The notes under the pieces are model-generated. The model saw nothing but the letters and a program-made list of their open reading frames with translations. It did no database searches and was not told the origin of the DNA. 64,000 bases of DNA from Propionispira raffinosivorans DSM 20765 (GTDB taxonomy: Bacteria; Bacillota; Negativicutes; Selenomonadales; Selenomonadaceae). The DNA lies in contig NZ_KB905849.1 in the NCBI RefSeq assembly GCF_000381065.1, forward strand, positions 1 to 64,000. The letters run 5' to 3'. The stretch's first letter is position 1; each line of letters opens with the position of its first letter. Position numbers and translations under genes: made by a program. Shown in pieces: positions 35,302 to 44,838 of the stretch.

Positions 35302-36345
35302 ATGCAAATTTCTCGTAGTTCGTTTGGTAAGACCAAAGATGGACAGGAAGTTACCTGCTTCCACTTGGAAAACAGCAAAGGCGCTTATGTAAATATTTTG
35401 GATTATGGTGCAACGATTCAATCCATTGTGGTTCCTGACCACACAGGAAAATTGGTTGATGTATGTCTCGGTTATGACTCTGCGGCTGAGTATGAGGACA
35501 ATGGCGGGCATTTAGGCGGTTCTATCGGTCGTTATGGCAATCGTATTGGCAAAGCAGAATTTATCCTTAACGGCAAAACATATAAATTAGCAAAAAATAA
35601 TAATCAAAACCATTTGCATGGTGGCCCGACTGGCTTTGATCGCCGAATTTGGCAGTATGAAATCGTAACAGACGGTGTCGTTTTTAAACGTGTTTCACCA
35701 GATGGTGAAGAACATTATCCAGGCACATTGACGGTAGCCGTTAAATATTCATTTGATGACGATAACTTATTGACACTCGATTATCAGGCTGATACAGATC
35801 AGGACACTGTGGTGAATCTTACCAACCATACTTACTTCAATTTAAATGGAGCAGACAGCGGTACAATGCTAAATCAGTTCTTGCAATTGCATAGTGATAA
35901 AATTACCGAAATGGACCATGAATCGATTACCACCGGTAAATATCTGCCTGTAGAAAACACTCCATTTGATTTTCGGCAGCCAAAAAAAATTGGTGCTGAA
36001 ATTGATGATGATACGAATGAGCAGATTCGTTTCGGTAAGGGCTATGATCACAATTTTGTTTTGACAGAAAGCAAAGGTCTCAATGAATTTTCCGTTGCTT
36101 ATGCCACGGAAAGTGGTATCCAAATGACGTCTCAAACGACGATGCCAGGCGTACAGTTTTATAGTGGTAATTTTTTAAATGGTATGCTTGGTAAAAATGA
36201 CATGGCTTACCAACGCCGCAGTGGTTTTTGTTTGGAAACACAATATTTTCCAAATTCCTTAGCCTTACCGCAGTTTCCGTCGCCTGTTCTCAAAAAGGGT
36301 CAGCACTATCATCATGTAACAACATATGGTTTTTCAATTCGTTAA
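35302..36345 (+). CDS. galM: Aldose 1-epimerase (mutarotase)
   Basis: 347 aa, ATG 35302 behind AAGGGGTG. Interconverts alpha and beta galactose before GalK. Catalytic and binding motifs: GRYGNRIGKAEF, NHLHGGPTGFDRR (His), NLTNHTYFNL (His of the second motif), KGYDHNFVL and the late FCLETQYFPNS with the general base glutamate. Separated from galK by a terminator and operator region but clearly part of the gal locus. Confidence 0.95.
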   Translation: MQISRSSFGKTKDGQEVTCFHLENSKGAYVNILDYGATIQSIVVPDHTGKLVDVCLGYDSAAEYEDNGGHLGGSIGRYGNRIGKAEFILNGKTYKLAKNNNQNHLHGGPTGFDRRIWQYEIVTDGVVFKRVSPDGEEHYPGTLTVAVKYSFDDDNLLTLDYQADTDQDTVVNLTNHTYFNLNGADSGTMLNQFLQLHSDKITEMDHESITTGKYLPVENTPFDFRQPKKIGAEIDDDTNEQIRFGKGYDHNFVLTESKGLNEFSVAYATESGIQMTSQTTMPGVQFYSGNFLNGMLGKNDMAYQRRSGFCLETQYFPNSLALPQFPSPVLKKGQHYHHVTTYGFSIR

Positions 36346-36362
36346 GACCAATCGATGCAGGG

Positions 36363-36395
36363 AGAAAGCATGTGGAAAATATGCTTTCTGTTTTC
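36363..36395 (+). terminator. Terminator of galM
   Basis: AGAAAGCAT (36363-36371) / ATGCTTTCT (36381-36389) then GTTTT. Confidence 0.7.
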
Positions 36396-36419
36396 CTGTG
36401 ATGTGGGTCATTAGGGTGG

Positions 36420-36468
36420 GAAACGTTTACGGAAACATATTGACAGATATTATTGCAGGTAGTAAAGT
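36420..36468 (+). promoter_or_regulatory. Operator and promoter of galKETR
   Basis: GAAACGTTTACG operator (36420-36431) directly precedes TTGACA (36440-36445), 17-nt spacer, TAAAGT (36463-36468). The -10 is weak. Confidence 0.55.
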
Positions 36469-36564
36469 AATACATATATAGTAAAAATTAATTTTTGTAT
36501 AGACACTTGGAACAATTGGACTTGCTGACTAAATTCATGCGTTCCTTATATTTTATTAATAATG

Positions 36565-36576
36565 GTAAACGTTTAC
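36565..36576. promoter_or_regulatory. Palindromic LacI/GalR-type operator before galK
   Basis: GTAAACGTTTAC, a perfect 12-bp palindrome with the central CG typical of LacI/GalR operators. Two operators about 145 bp apart could allow looping by the GalR encoded downstream. The remaining leader to 36749 holds a repeated AAAACAGCTT but no gene. Confidence 0.75.
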
Positions 36577-36749
36577 TGTTGTGGCTGTTTTTTTATGAAT
36601 AATAGAATTGCTTTATATGGTTTTTTAAATAGTTACATAAAAATAGAAAGGAATATATAATATTTACCGGAAAAACAGCTTCTTTTTTGTTTTACGACAA
36701 AGAAAACAGCTTTTAGATATACTAAAAATATAAGCGGAGGCGAATTACA

Positions 36750-37919
36750 ATGGATATTGTAAAAAACATGCAGGCTGAATTTAAAAAAATTTTTGGTGAC
36801 CAGGCAACAAGTACCTTTTTTTCTCCAGGACGTGTTAATTTAATTGGTGAACATACCGATTATAATGGAGGGAATGTTTTTCCTTGTGCTATTTCACTTG
36901 GTACCTATGCGGTCGCTGCCAAGCGCACGGATAAAAAAATGCGTTTGTATTCGATGAATATACCAGAAAAAGGTGTTATTGAATTTGAAATTGCATCCTT
37001 GAGTTATGATAAAAAATATGACTGGGCAAATTATCCAATGGGTGTCATCCAAATATTACAGAATCATGGTTTTGAAATTGCTACAGGGTTCGATATTTTA
37101 TTTTATGGTACATTGCCAAATGGTGCCGGTCTTTCCTCTTCCGCTTCATTAGAAGTACTGACTGGAGTTATCTTAAATGAATTTTTGAATTTGAAAATCG
37201 ATCGGGTCGATTTGGTGAAAATGAGCCAGGAAGCTGAAAATAAATTCGTGGGTGTAAACTGTGGAATTATGGATCAATTTGCTGTAGGCATGGGTAAAAA
37301 AAATCATGCGATTTTGCTCGATTGCAACACATTGGTCTATCGATATAGTAAAATAGAACTTAATGGGTATAGCATTGTTATAGCCAATACCAATAAAAGA
37401 CATAGTCTTGGTGATTCAAAATACAATGAACGCCGCGGTGAATGTGAAGCCGCACTGGCGCAGCTGCAAACTGTAAAATCCATGAAGGCCTTGGGCGAAC
37501 TTACGGATGCACAGTTCGATGAACTTTCCAAGGCTATTTCGAATCCAATCCAACGTAAGCGTGCCCATCATGCCGTTTATGAAAACCAGAGAACATTAGA
37601 AGCGGTCGCAGCATTAGAAAATAAAGACCTGGTTAAATTTGGTCAATTAATGAATGCTTCGCATGTATCTTTGCGAGATGATTATGAAGTTACGGGTATC
37701 GAACTTGATACATTAGCTGAACTTGCCTGGAAGCAAGAAGGCGTTTTGGGTTCACGTATGACCGGTGGTGGCTTTGGCGGTTGTACCGTAAGTATTGTTA
37801 AAGATGAATGCATTGCTGCCTTTGAAAAAAATATCGCAGCAGAATACACAGCAAAAATTGGTTATGCCCCAGATTTTTATGTAGCAAATATTTCGGACGG
37901 TGCAGGTTTGATAAAATAG
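36750..37919 (+). CDS. galK: Galactokinase
   Basis: 389 aa, ATG 36750 behind GCGGAGGCG. Phosphorylates galactose at C1. GHMP-kinase motifs: galactose signature GRVNLIGEHTDYNGG (27-41), ATP loop LPNGAGLSSSASLE (about 125-138), and MTGGGFGGCTVSIV near the C-terminus. First gene of galK-galE-galT-galR. Confidence 0.97.
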   Translation: MDIVKNMQAEFKKIFGDQATSTFFSPGRVNLIGEHTDYNGGNVFPCAISLGTYAVAAKRTDKKMRLYSMNIPEKGVIEFEIASLSYDKKYDWANYPMGVIQILQNHGFEIATGFDILFYGTLPNGAGLSSSASLEVLTGVILNEFLNLKIDRVDLVKMSQEAENKFVGVNCGIMDQFAVGMGKKNHAILLDCNTLVYRYSKIELNGYSIVIANTNKRHSLGDSKYNERRGECEAALAQLQTVKSMKALGELTDAQFDELSKAISNPIQRKRAHHAVYENQRTLEAVAALENKDLVKFGQLMNASHVSLRDDYEVTGIELDTLAELAWKQEGVLGSRMTGGGFGGCTVSIVKDECIAAFEKNIAAEYTAKIGYAPDFYVANISDGAGLIK

Positions 37920-37931
37920 GAGGAATATAAA

Positions 37932-38921
37932 ATGGCAATATTAGTATGTGGTGGTGCAGGGTATGTTGGTTCACACGCTGTACATGAATTGATTCAACAA
38001 AATGAAGACGTTGTGATTGTCGATAATTTACAGACAGGACATAAACAGGCGATTCATCCGCAAGCAAAATTTTATCAGGGTGATATTCGTGATGCGGTAA
38101 TACTTGATAAGATTTTTACGGAAAACAAAATTGATGCGATCATTCATTTTGCGGCTAATTCACTCGTTGGTGAAAGTATGGTTGAACCATTGAAATATTT
38201 CAATAACAATGTGTATGGCATGCAGGTTTTACTCGAAAGCATGGTTAAATACAAAATTGACAAGATTGTTTTCTCTTCTACAGCGGCTGTTTATGGCGAA
38301 CCAAAACGAGTGCCAATTATGGAAGATGATGAAACAAAACCAACAAACCCATATGGTGAAACAAAATTAACGATGGAAAAAATGATGAAATGGGTCAATA
38401 AAGCCAATGGTATCAACTATGTATCGTTGCGTTACTTTAATGTAGCGGGAGCACTCGATGATGGTTCCATCGGCGAAGACCATACACCGGAAACACATTT
38501 GATTCCGCTTATTTTACAGGTTCCACTCAAAAAAAGAGAGCATATCACAATTTTTGGTGAAGACTATCCAACGGAAGATGGTACTTGTCTGCGTGATTAC
38601 ATTCACGTCATTGATTTGGCGGATGCCCATATCCGTGCGATGAATTATCTACGAAGTGGCAAAGAAAGCAATATTTTCAATCTGGGTAACGGCAAAGGCT
38701 TTTCAGTCAAAGAAATGATCGCTGCTGCCGAAAAGGCTACGGGTGAATCCATCAAAGTTGAAGTCGGCGCTCGTAGAGCTGGAGATCCAGCGCAGCTTAT
38801 CGCCTCCAGCGAAAAAGCACAGACAATTTTGGGTTGGAAACCTCGCTATACAAATATTGAACAAATTATCAAAACGGCATGGACCTTTCATAAAAAACAT
38901 CCAAACGGTTACGACGAATAG
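37932..38921 (+). CDS. galE: UDP-glucose 4-epimerase
   Basis: 329 aa, ATG 37932 behind AGGAGG, 12 nt after galK. Extended SDR: NAD loop CGGAGYVGSHAV (6-17), catalytic FSSTAAVYGE and YGETKLTME (Tyr-x3-Lys), YFNVAGA. Converts UDP-galactose to UDP-glucose. Confidence 0.97.
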   Translation: MAILVCGGAGYVGSHAVHELIQQNEDVVIVDNLQTGHKQAIHPQAKFYQGDIRDAVILDKIFTENKIDAIIHFAANSLVGESMVEPLKYFNNNVYGMQVLLESMVKYKIDKIVFSSTAAVYGEPKRVPIMEDDETKPTNPYGETKLTMEKMMKWVNKANGINYVSLRYFNVAGALDDGSIGEDHTPETHLIPLILQVPLKKREHITIFGEDYPTEDGTCLRDYIHVIDLADAHIRAMNYLRSGKESNIFNLGNGKGFSVKEMIAAAEKATGESIKVEVGARRAGDPAQLIASSEKAQTILGWKPRYTNIEQIIKTAWTFHKKHPNGYDE

Positions 38922-38962
38922 AAAACAGAGTTCATCGGCTTGGGGATAGAGGGAAGAAGATT

Positions 38963-40462
38963 ATGATTAATTACGAAATAAATCGTTTAGTGAATTTTGC
39001 CCTGCAGCAGGGGCTGTTAGTTGTCGAAGATAAAATTTATGCGGCCAATCTTTTACTGGCAGAATTACAGCTGGCAGAATTTACTGAAGAAACAGTCGAA
39101 GAAACACTGGAAACACCAACACCAATTCTCGAAAAGATTCTTGAGTATGCAGTAAAAAATGGTTTCATCGAAAACACAACTACGGAACGCGACTTGTTTG
39201 ACACGCGGATCATGAACTGTTTGATGCCGCGTCCATCCGAAGTCATTGCACAGTTTAAAAAGCAATATGAGCTTTCGCCAGCGGCAGCAACGGATTTCTA
39301 TTATAAGTTTAATATTGCATCAAACTATATTCGTAAAACACGCATTGATAAAAATATCGCATGGAAGACACAAACGGAATATGGTGACTTGGATATTACG
39401 ATCAATCTGTCCAAACCAGAAAAAGATCCGCGTGACATTGCGAAAGCTAAACTAGTCAAATCTTCATCGTATCCACAATGTCTTCTCTGCAAAGAAAATG
39501 AAGGGTTTGCGGGACATATCAATCACCCGGCGCGCCAAACTCATCGCATTATTCCAATGCAATTGCAGAAAAAAGCCTGGTTTTTGCAATACTCGCCCTA
39601 CACCTATTATAATGAGCATTGTATTATCCTAAATAGTGAACATATACCGATGAAAATATCGCGCATAACTTTTGCGAATTTAGTAGATTTTCTTGACTTG
39701 TTTCCGCACTATTTTGCTGGGTCGAATGCTGATTTGCCGATTGTAGGTGGTTCCATCTTATCACATGACCATTATCAAGGCGGTCGTTATACATTTGCGA
39801 TGGACAAAGCCCTTGTGGAACAAGAATATAAAATACCAGGCTTTGAAAAAGTTTCGGTTGGTCGTGTGAAATGGCCAATGTCTGTTTTGCGTCTGCATTC
39901 AAACGATGCGCAGCAGATCGTTGATCTTGCTGTAAAAATACTGGATTTATGGCGTGGCTATAGCGATGCAGATGCTGCTATTTTGGCTGAAAGTGATGGC
40001 GAAAAACATAATACGATCACGCCAATTGCCCGCAAACGTGATGGCGCTTATGAATTTGATTTAGTTCTTCGTAATAATCGGACAAGCAAAGAACATCCAA
40101 TGGGTATTTTTCATCCACATGCCGAAGTACATCATATCAAAAAGGAAAATATCGGTCTCATTGAAGTGCTTGGGTTGGCTATTTTGCCAGCTCGCCTAAA
40201 AGAAGAACTAGAACTTCTACGTACGGAACTCTTAAAGGGAAGTCCGGATGTTTCCAATATAGAATCCATAAAAAAACATGCAGATTGGTATCAGGCTTTG
40301 CGGCTTAAATATCCTCAATTTACGGAAACAACAATTGATGATATACTCAAAACAGAAATTGGTCTTAAATTTATGCAAGTTTTGACACATGCTGGTGTAT
40401 TTAAACGAGACAATCATGGGATCAAAGCATTTGATGCTTTTGTTCAAATTGTAAAAAAATAG
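38963..40462 (+). CDS. galT: Galactose-1-phosphate uridylyltransferase, class II
   Basis: 499 aa, ATG 38963. The large Firmicutes-type GalT (class II, about 500 aa) rather than the 350-aa HIT-like class I; contains GGSILSHDHYQGGRYTFAMD with the nucleophilic-histidine region, and CLLCKENEGFAGHINHPARQ. Exchanges UMP between UDP-glucose and galactose-1-phosphate. Third gene of the Leloir operon. Confidence 0.95.
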   Translation: MINYEINRLVNFALQQGLLVVEDKIYAANLLLAELQLAEFTEETVEETLETPTPILEKILEYAVKNGFIENTTTERDLFDTRIMNCLMPRPSEVIAQFKKQYELSPAAATDFYYKFNIASNYIRKTRIDKNIAWKTQTEYGDLDITINLSKPEKDPRDIAKAKLVKSSSYPQCLLCKENEGFAGHINHPARQTHRIIPMQLQKKAWFLQYSPYTYYNEHCIILNSEHIPMKISRITFANLVDFLDLFPHYFAGSNADLPIVGGSILSHDHYQGGRYTFAMDKALVEQEYKIPGFEKVSVGRVKWPMSVLRLHSNDAQQIVDLAVKILDLWRGYSDADAAILAESDGEKHNTITPIARKRDGAYEFDLVLRNNRTSKEHPMGIFHPHAEVHHIKKENIGLIEVLGLAILPARLKEELELLRTELLKGSPDVSNIESIKKHADWYQALRLKYPQFTETTIDDILKTEIGLKFMQVLTHAGVFKRDNHGIKAFDAFVQIVKK

Positions 40463-40489
40463 AATGATAAAGAAGAGTAGGATACGAAA

Positions 40490-41503
40490 ATGAAAGCAAC
40501 GATTATTGATGTAGCAGCAAAAGCAAGTGTTTCTGTGGCGACCGTATCACGGGTCGTCAATGGGAACTACCCTGTGAAGGAAGAAACTAGGCAACGCGTT
40601 ATGAGGGCAATTGAAGAACTGCGCTATGTGCCAAATATCCAGGCGCGGGAACTTAATATGCAAAAATCAACGACAATTGGTGTCGTTGTGCCAAGTCTTT
40701 ATAATATGTTTTTTGCCGAAGTTATCAACGGGATCGAAGATTATTTGAGCCGAGATTCTTATTCACTGCTCTTATCGTGTGCTAAAAACAACCCGAAACA
40801 GGAAGCTAAGTGCATCAATGATTTTATTTCTCGGAATGTATCGGGAATTATCGTCATTAGTCCGAATACGGAAAATATTGAAACCAATTTTTATGAACAG
40901 CTGGTACAGCATCAGTCGATTGTCTTTATCAACAGTTATGCGAAATTACCGAATATATCCTATGTATCGAATGATGAAGATATGGGTTCCAGAATGGCTT
41001 TGCAATATTTACTCGATTACGGGCATAAAAAAATCTTGTTCTTGCGGGGCATTAATAGTGATTCTTATCAGATTAAAGAAGATGCCTATATCGAGATCAT
41101 GAAGAAAAAAGGTTTGTACAATCCAGCTTATATTGTGAATGTCGGCGAGGGAAATGGTACGGAAACCGTTGATAATAGCATGTATAAACTTATGGATATG
41201 ATGCTCAACTTGGATGCAACAGCTATATTTACGTGCAATGACCTCATGGCAGTGGGAGCAGTTAATGCCTGTAAAAAAATGGGGCTTCAAATTCCACGGG
41301 ACATGTCGATTATTGGTTACGATAATATTTCACTCAGTCACGTTATCGAGCCAAAACTCACGACAATGGACCAAAATATGTTTGCTCTCGGTACCAATGC
41401 GGCGGAACTTCTGATTGAAAAAATTCAAACTGGAAAAAATAAAAAAGTAGTTCTCGATAACATCTTAATTGAACGAGATACAACCGGACCTTGTTTACGA
41501 TAA
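40490..41503 (+). CDS. galR: LacI/GalR-family transcriptional regulator
   Basis: 337 aa, ATG 40490. N-terminal helix-turn-helix TIIDVAAKASVSVATVSRVV and hinge helix (IQARELNMQ), then a periplasmic-binding-like effector domain (NTENIE, FTCNDLMAVGAV, GYDNISLS). Being last in the gal operon, and given the AACGTTTAC operators at 35179, 36420 and 36565, it most likely represses the locus in the absence of galactose or a derivative. Confidence 0.88.
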   Translation: MKATIIDVAAKASVSVATVSRVVNGNYPVKEETRQRVMRAIEELRYVPNIQARELNMQKSTTIGVVVPSLYNMFFAEVINGIEDYLSRDSYSLLLSCAKNNPKQEAKCINDFISRNVSGIIVISPNTENIETNFYEQLVQHQSIVFINSYAKLPNISYVSNDEDMGSRMALQYLLDYGHKKILFLRGINSDSYQIKEDAYIEIMKKKGLYNPAYIVNVGEGNGTETVDNSMYKLMDMMLNLDATAIFTCNDLMAVGAVNACKKMGLQIPRDMSIIGYDNISLSHVIEPKLTTMDQNMFALGTNAAELLIEKIQTGKNKKVVLDNILIERDTTGPCLR

Positions 41504-41513
41504 TGAGAAATTG

Positions 41514-41550
41514 CACCTCTGCACAGTTTTCTTTGTACAGAGGTGAATTT
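41514..41550 (+). terminator. Terminator of the gal operon
   Basis: CACCTCTG (41514-41521) / CAGAGGTG (41538-41545) with additional ACA/TGT pairing, short T-run. Confidence 0.6.
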
Positions 41551-41575
41551 GTTTAGAGAAAAATGGTAATTTATC

Positions 41576-41604
41576 TTGAAATCGAAACGGGTTTGTGTTA
41601 GACT
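41576..41604 (+). promoter_or_regulatory. Promoter of tRNA-Gly
   Basis: TTGAAA (41576-41581), 17-nt spacer, TAGACT (41599-41604). Confidence 0.6.
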
Positions 41605-41627
41605 AGTTAAGTCAGTGTACCGCATAT

Positions 41628-41701
41628 GCGGGCGTAGCTCAATGGTAGAGCGCTTGCTTCCCAAGCAAGACACGAGGGTCCGATTCCCTTCGCCCGCTCC
41701 A
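41628..41701 (+). tRNA. tRNA-Gly(CCC)
   Basis: 74 nt with CCA; acceptor GCGGGCG/CGCCCGC, anticodon stem CTTGC/GCAAG with loop TTCCCAA. Its last six bases and the following terminator are repeated 9.4 kb downstream. Confidence 0.93.
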
Positions 41702-41745
41702 AAAATGTTTATAATAAGGATCAGATAGCTTTCGAGCTGTTTGGT
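41696..41745 (+). repeat. Direct repeat copy 1: tRNA-Gly 3' end plus terminator (att-like)
   Basis: Begins with GCTCCA, the end of the tRNA, and contains GATCAGATAGCTTTCGAGCT (41719-41738), a UUCG-capped hairpin followed by TTTTTT that terminates the tRNA transcript. Gap-free match to 51133-51182 at 43 of 50 positions. Confidence 0.75.
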
Positions 41746-41871
41746 TCTTTTTTGTTATATATTTCTTTGGATCGATAATAAAAATTGTTTGAATTACTAA
41801 ACCCTTATTTTTTATTAACCCAAATTTGGTTAATTAAAAGAGATTTTGAAAGGCAAGAAATCTTATACAAA

Positions 41872-41914
41872 ATACCTGTTTCCCTTAATATTTGAGAAAA
41901 CAGGTATTTTTTTA
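41872..41914 (+). terminator. Terminator-like hairpin upstream of the ArsR gene
   Basis: ATACCTGTTT (41872-41881) / AAACAGGTAT (41898-41907) then TTTTTTATT. It shields the following promoter from tRNA read-through or marks the end of a lost gene. Confidence 0.75.
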
Positions 41915-41943
41915 TTGACTTATAAATTAATATATCGTAATAT
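41915..41943 (+). promoter_or_regulatory. Promoter of the arsR-CoADR operon
   Basis: TTGACT (41915-41920), 17-nt spacer, TAATAT (41938-41943). AT-rich imperfect symmetry (ATATATCGTAATATAT) covers the -10 and could be the ArsR operator. Confidence 0.6.
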
Positions 41944-41980
41944 ATGAATATAATGATTTATAAGAGGGAAGCGTGATGGT

Positions 41981-42265
41981 ATGGATAATGATTTCAATAA
42001 ATACAATGAGGTTGCTGAAATGTTGAAAATATTGGCTCACCCGGTTCGATTATGTATCGTGAAGGGTTTGCTGGAAAATGGAGGCTGCAATGTCTCGCAT
42101 ATGCAAGAGTGTTTAGGTGCTCCGCAGTCTACGATTTCACAACATTTGCAAAAATTACGCAGTGCTGGTATTGTTACAGGTTCTCGTAATGGTTTAGAAA
42201 TAAAATACACGGTAAGCGATGAACGGGTAAAAGTATTATTGCCCATCTTGTTCAGCAAAATCTGA
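41981..42265 (+). CDS. ArsR/SmtB-family transcriptional regulator
   Basis: 94 aa, ATG 41981. Winged helix with LAHPVRLCIVKGLLE and the recognition helix APQSTISQHLQKL. The classic CxCxxD arsenic motif is absent; cysteines occur in RLCIV, GGCNV and MQECLG. Given the sulfur-handling fusion downstream, a persulfide or redox sensor (as in the CstR/SqrR/BigR idea) is a reasonable inference. 91 bp upstream of the fusion gene, same strand. Confidence 0.85.
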   Translation: MDNDFNKYNEVAEMLKILAHPVRLCIVKGLLENGGCNVSHMQECLGAPQSTISQHLQKLRSAGIVTGSRNGLEIKYTVSDERVKVLLPILFSKI

Positions 42266-42356
42266 TCTTATGGAGTGAAGTATTTCAAACAGAGCTTGTA
42301 TTAAAAAACGATTGATAAAGTTTCAACATAAAAGAAAATATTAGGAGGTAGTAAGT

Positions 42357-44810
42357 ATGAAAAAATATATTATTGTTGGTGGTGTAGCCGGTGGTGCTAC
42401 GGCAGCGGCTCGCCTTAGAAGACTTGATGAATCAGCGAAAATTATATTATTTGAACGCGGTGAGTATGTATCTTTTGCAAATTGTGGTTTGCCATATTAT
42501 ATTGGCGATACAATTAAAGATCGTGATCGCTTACTGGTACAAACACCGGAGAAGTTAAATGGACGCTTTAATATTGACGTTAGAGTACGCAGCGAAGTGA
42601 CAAAAATTGATACAAAGGCTAAGCAAGTGACAGTACAGTCGATTGATCGTGGTGTTTATGAAGAAACATATGATGCGTTGATTTTGGCACCGGGTGCGCA
42701 GCCATTAAGCCCGCCTATTCCAGGTATTGACAGTCCGAAAATTGTTAGCTTGCGAAATATCCCTGATGCCGATGAACTTAGACGTTTTGCCGATGACGGT
42801 TTACACCGTGCTGCTGTAATTGGTGGTGGTTTTATTGGAATTGAGATGGCAGAAAATTTACGTCAGCGTGGTTTAGACGTTACAATCATTGAAGCCGCAC
42901 CACATATTTTAGCTTTGTTTGATACCGACATGGTGAAAATTGTCGAAAAAGAACTCGTGGAAAAAGGTATTAAATTAATTTTGGCCGATGGTGTTAAGAA
43001 ATTTAAGGACAATGGAAATACGGTAGATGTCAGCCTTAGCAGCGGCAAGGAAATTCAAGCCGATTTTGTCGTTTTAGCAATTGGTGTTCGTCCTGATACC
43101 CAGTTTCTGCAAAATAGTGGAATAAAACTTGGTGCTCGTGGCCATATTGTAGTTAATGAACATCTTCAAACAAATGCTGAAGATGTCTACGCTGTCGGGG
43201 ATGCTGTTGAAATCGTCGATTTTGTGAGTGGCGGAAAAACAGCTGTACCTTTAGCTGGTCCCGCGAATCGGCAGGGGAGAATTGCAGCTGACAATATCGT
43301 TGGCATTCCTAGTCAATACAAAGGGGTACAGGGAACTTCAATCTTGAAAGTCTTTGATCTTACTGCCGCATCGACAGGAAGCAATGAACGAAGCTTGCAA
43401 AAGCAGCAAATTCCATATAAGTCGGTTCAAATCCATCCTGAGTCGCATGCAGGTTATTATCCAGGTGCTAGGCAGATGACTTTGAAGCTGCTGTTTGATT
43501 CGGAAGGTCGGATTTTAGGAGCACAGGCCGTTGGTGCTGAAGGCGTTGATAAGCGTATCGATGTGATTGCCACAGTTTTACGTTTGGGTGGTACGATCTA
43601 TGATCTAACAGAACTTGAACTAGCGTATGCACCGCCTTTTTCTTCTGCTAAAGATCCGGTTAATATGGCAGGTTATGCTGCGGAAAATGTTTTGTCTGGG
43701 CTAACGGATGTCATTGCCTATACTGATTTACCGGAGGCAATAGAAAAAGGGGTACGTCTGATTGATGTGAGAACGGATTTGGAATATGAAAATGGTCATT
43801 TGAGTGGTGCGGTGAATTTTCCTCTAGATGAACTGCGCAATCGCTTAATAGAACTTGACAAGACGGTACCGATGGTTGTTTATTGCAAAGTTGGTCTTCG
43901 TGGTTATATTGCGGAACGAATTTTAAAACAAAATGGATTTTTGGTTAAAAATCTGTTGGGTGGTTATACATCGGCATTGCAGCAAGATTTTACCATAGAT
44001 GAAGTGGTGGCAGAGCCAGCGGTAACAACGAAATCGGAAGTGCTTGAAAAACAAATCCCTAATGTATTTGCTTTTGATGAAGAAATGGATCTTACTGGGC
44101 TGTCCTGCCCTGGTCCGTTGATGAAGTTAAAACTGAAATTTGATATGTTGCCAGCGGGAAAAATTGTGAAGGCAGTCGCTTCAGATGCTGGATTTTACAA
44201 TGATAGTAAAGCCTGGTGTGATCGTACCCATAATCTTTTGCTGAAACGTGAACAAGACAAAGGTCAGGTGGCTGTATGGATACAAAAAGGTAGTATTAAA
44301 GCACAATCACAGCTTGCTGCCAACGATTTTCATTCGGTGAAAGATGACAAAACCATCGTCGTTTTCAGTGGTGATATGGATAAGGCTATTGCATCCTTTA
44401 TCATTGCCAATGGAGCAGCTACCATGGATAAAAAAGTTACCATGTTTTTCACGTTTTGGGGTCTTAATATTTTGCGTAAACCAGAAAATGTATATGTTGA
44501 AAAAAGTTTCATTGATAAGATGTTTGGCTGGATGATGCCGCAGGGCAGCAAAAACTTACAACTGTCAAAAATGAATATGTTTGGTTTGGGAACAAAAATG
44601 ATGCGTCAAGTGATGCAAAATAAAAATATAGATTCTTTGGAAAGTCTCATAAAGAGTGCTCAGGACAATGGGATTGAAATGATCGCTTGTCAGATGTCGA
44701 TGGACGTTATGGGAATTAAGCAGGAAGAACTTATTGATGGTGTTCAAATTGGTGGCGTTGGTGCTTATCTCAGTGCGGCAGAAGATGCCAATGTAAATTT
44801 GTTTATTTAG
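42357..44810 (+). CDS. CoA-disulfide reductase / rhodanese / TusA / DsrE-like fusion protein
   Basis: 817 aa, ATG 42357 behind AGGAGG. Domain order: FAD/NAD(P)H disulfide reductase (1-450) with VGGVAGGATAAARL and the single catalytic Cys43 (FANCGLPYYIG) of the CoADR/NADH oxidase group; rhodanese (about 455-550) with active Cys510 (YCKVGLRG); TusA-like (about 575-645) with Cys584 in the SCPGP motif; and a DsrE/DsrF/DsrE2-like domain (about 660-817; TIVVFSGDMDKAIASFIIAN). All four handle low-molecular-weight or protein persulfides, so the protein probably shuttles sulfane sulfur with pyridine nucleotide. Long fusion; typical CoADR-Rhd proteins are about 550 aa. Confidence 0.9.
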   Translation: MKKYIIVGGVAGGATAAARLRRLDESAKIILFERGEYVSFANCGLPYYIGDTIKDRDRLLVQTPEKLNGRFNIDVRVRSEVTKIDTKAKQVTVQSIDRGVYEETYDALILAPGAQPLSPPIPGIDSPKIVSLRNIPDADELRRFADDGLHRAAVIGGGFIGIEMAENLRQRGLDVTIIEAAPHILALFDTDMVKIVEKELVEKGIKLILADGVKKFKDNGNTVDVSLSSGKEIQADFVVLAIGVRPDTQFLQNSGIKLGARGHIVVNEHLQTNAEDVYAVGDAVEIVDFVSGGKTAVPLAGPANRQGRIAADNIVGIPSQYKGVQGTSILKVFDLTAASTGSNERSLQKQQIPYKSVQIHPESHAGYYPGARQMTLKLLFDSEGRILGAQAVGAEGVDKRIDVIATVLRLGGTIYDLTELELAYAPPFSSAKDPVNMAGYAAENVLSGLTDVIAYTDLPEAIEKGVRLIDVRTDLEYENGHLSGAVNFPLDELRNRLIELDKTVPMVVYCKVGLRGYIAERILKQNGFLVKNLLGGYTSALQQDFTIDEVVAEPAVTTKSEVLEKQIPNVFAFDEEMDLTGLSCPGPLMKLKLKFDMLPAGKIVKAVASDAGFYNDSKAWCDRTHNLLLKREQDKGQVAVWIQKGSIKAQSQLAANDFHSVKDDKTIVVFSGDMDKAIASFIIANGAATMDKKVTMFFTFWGLNILRKPENVYVEKSFIDKMFGWMMPQGSKNLQLSKMNMFGLGTKMMRQVMQNKNIDSLESLIKSAQDNGIEMIACQMSMDVMGIKQEELIDGVQIGGVGAYLSAAEDANVNLFI

Positions 44811-44838
44811 TAAATTTTAGGAGTGGATAGAATGGCAG

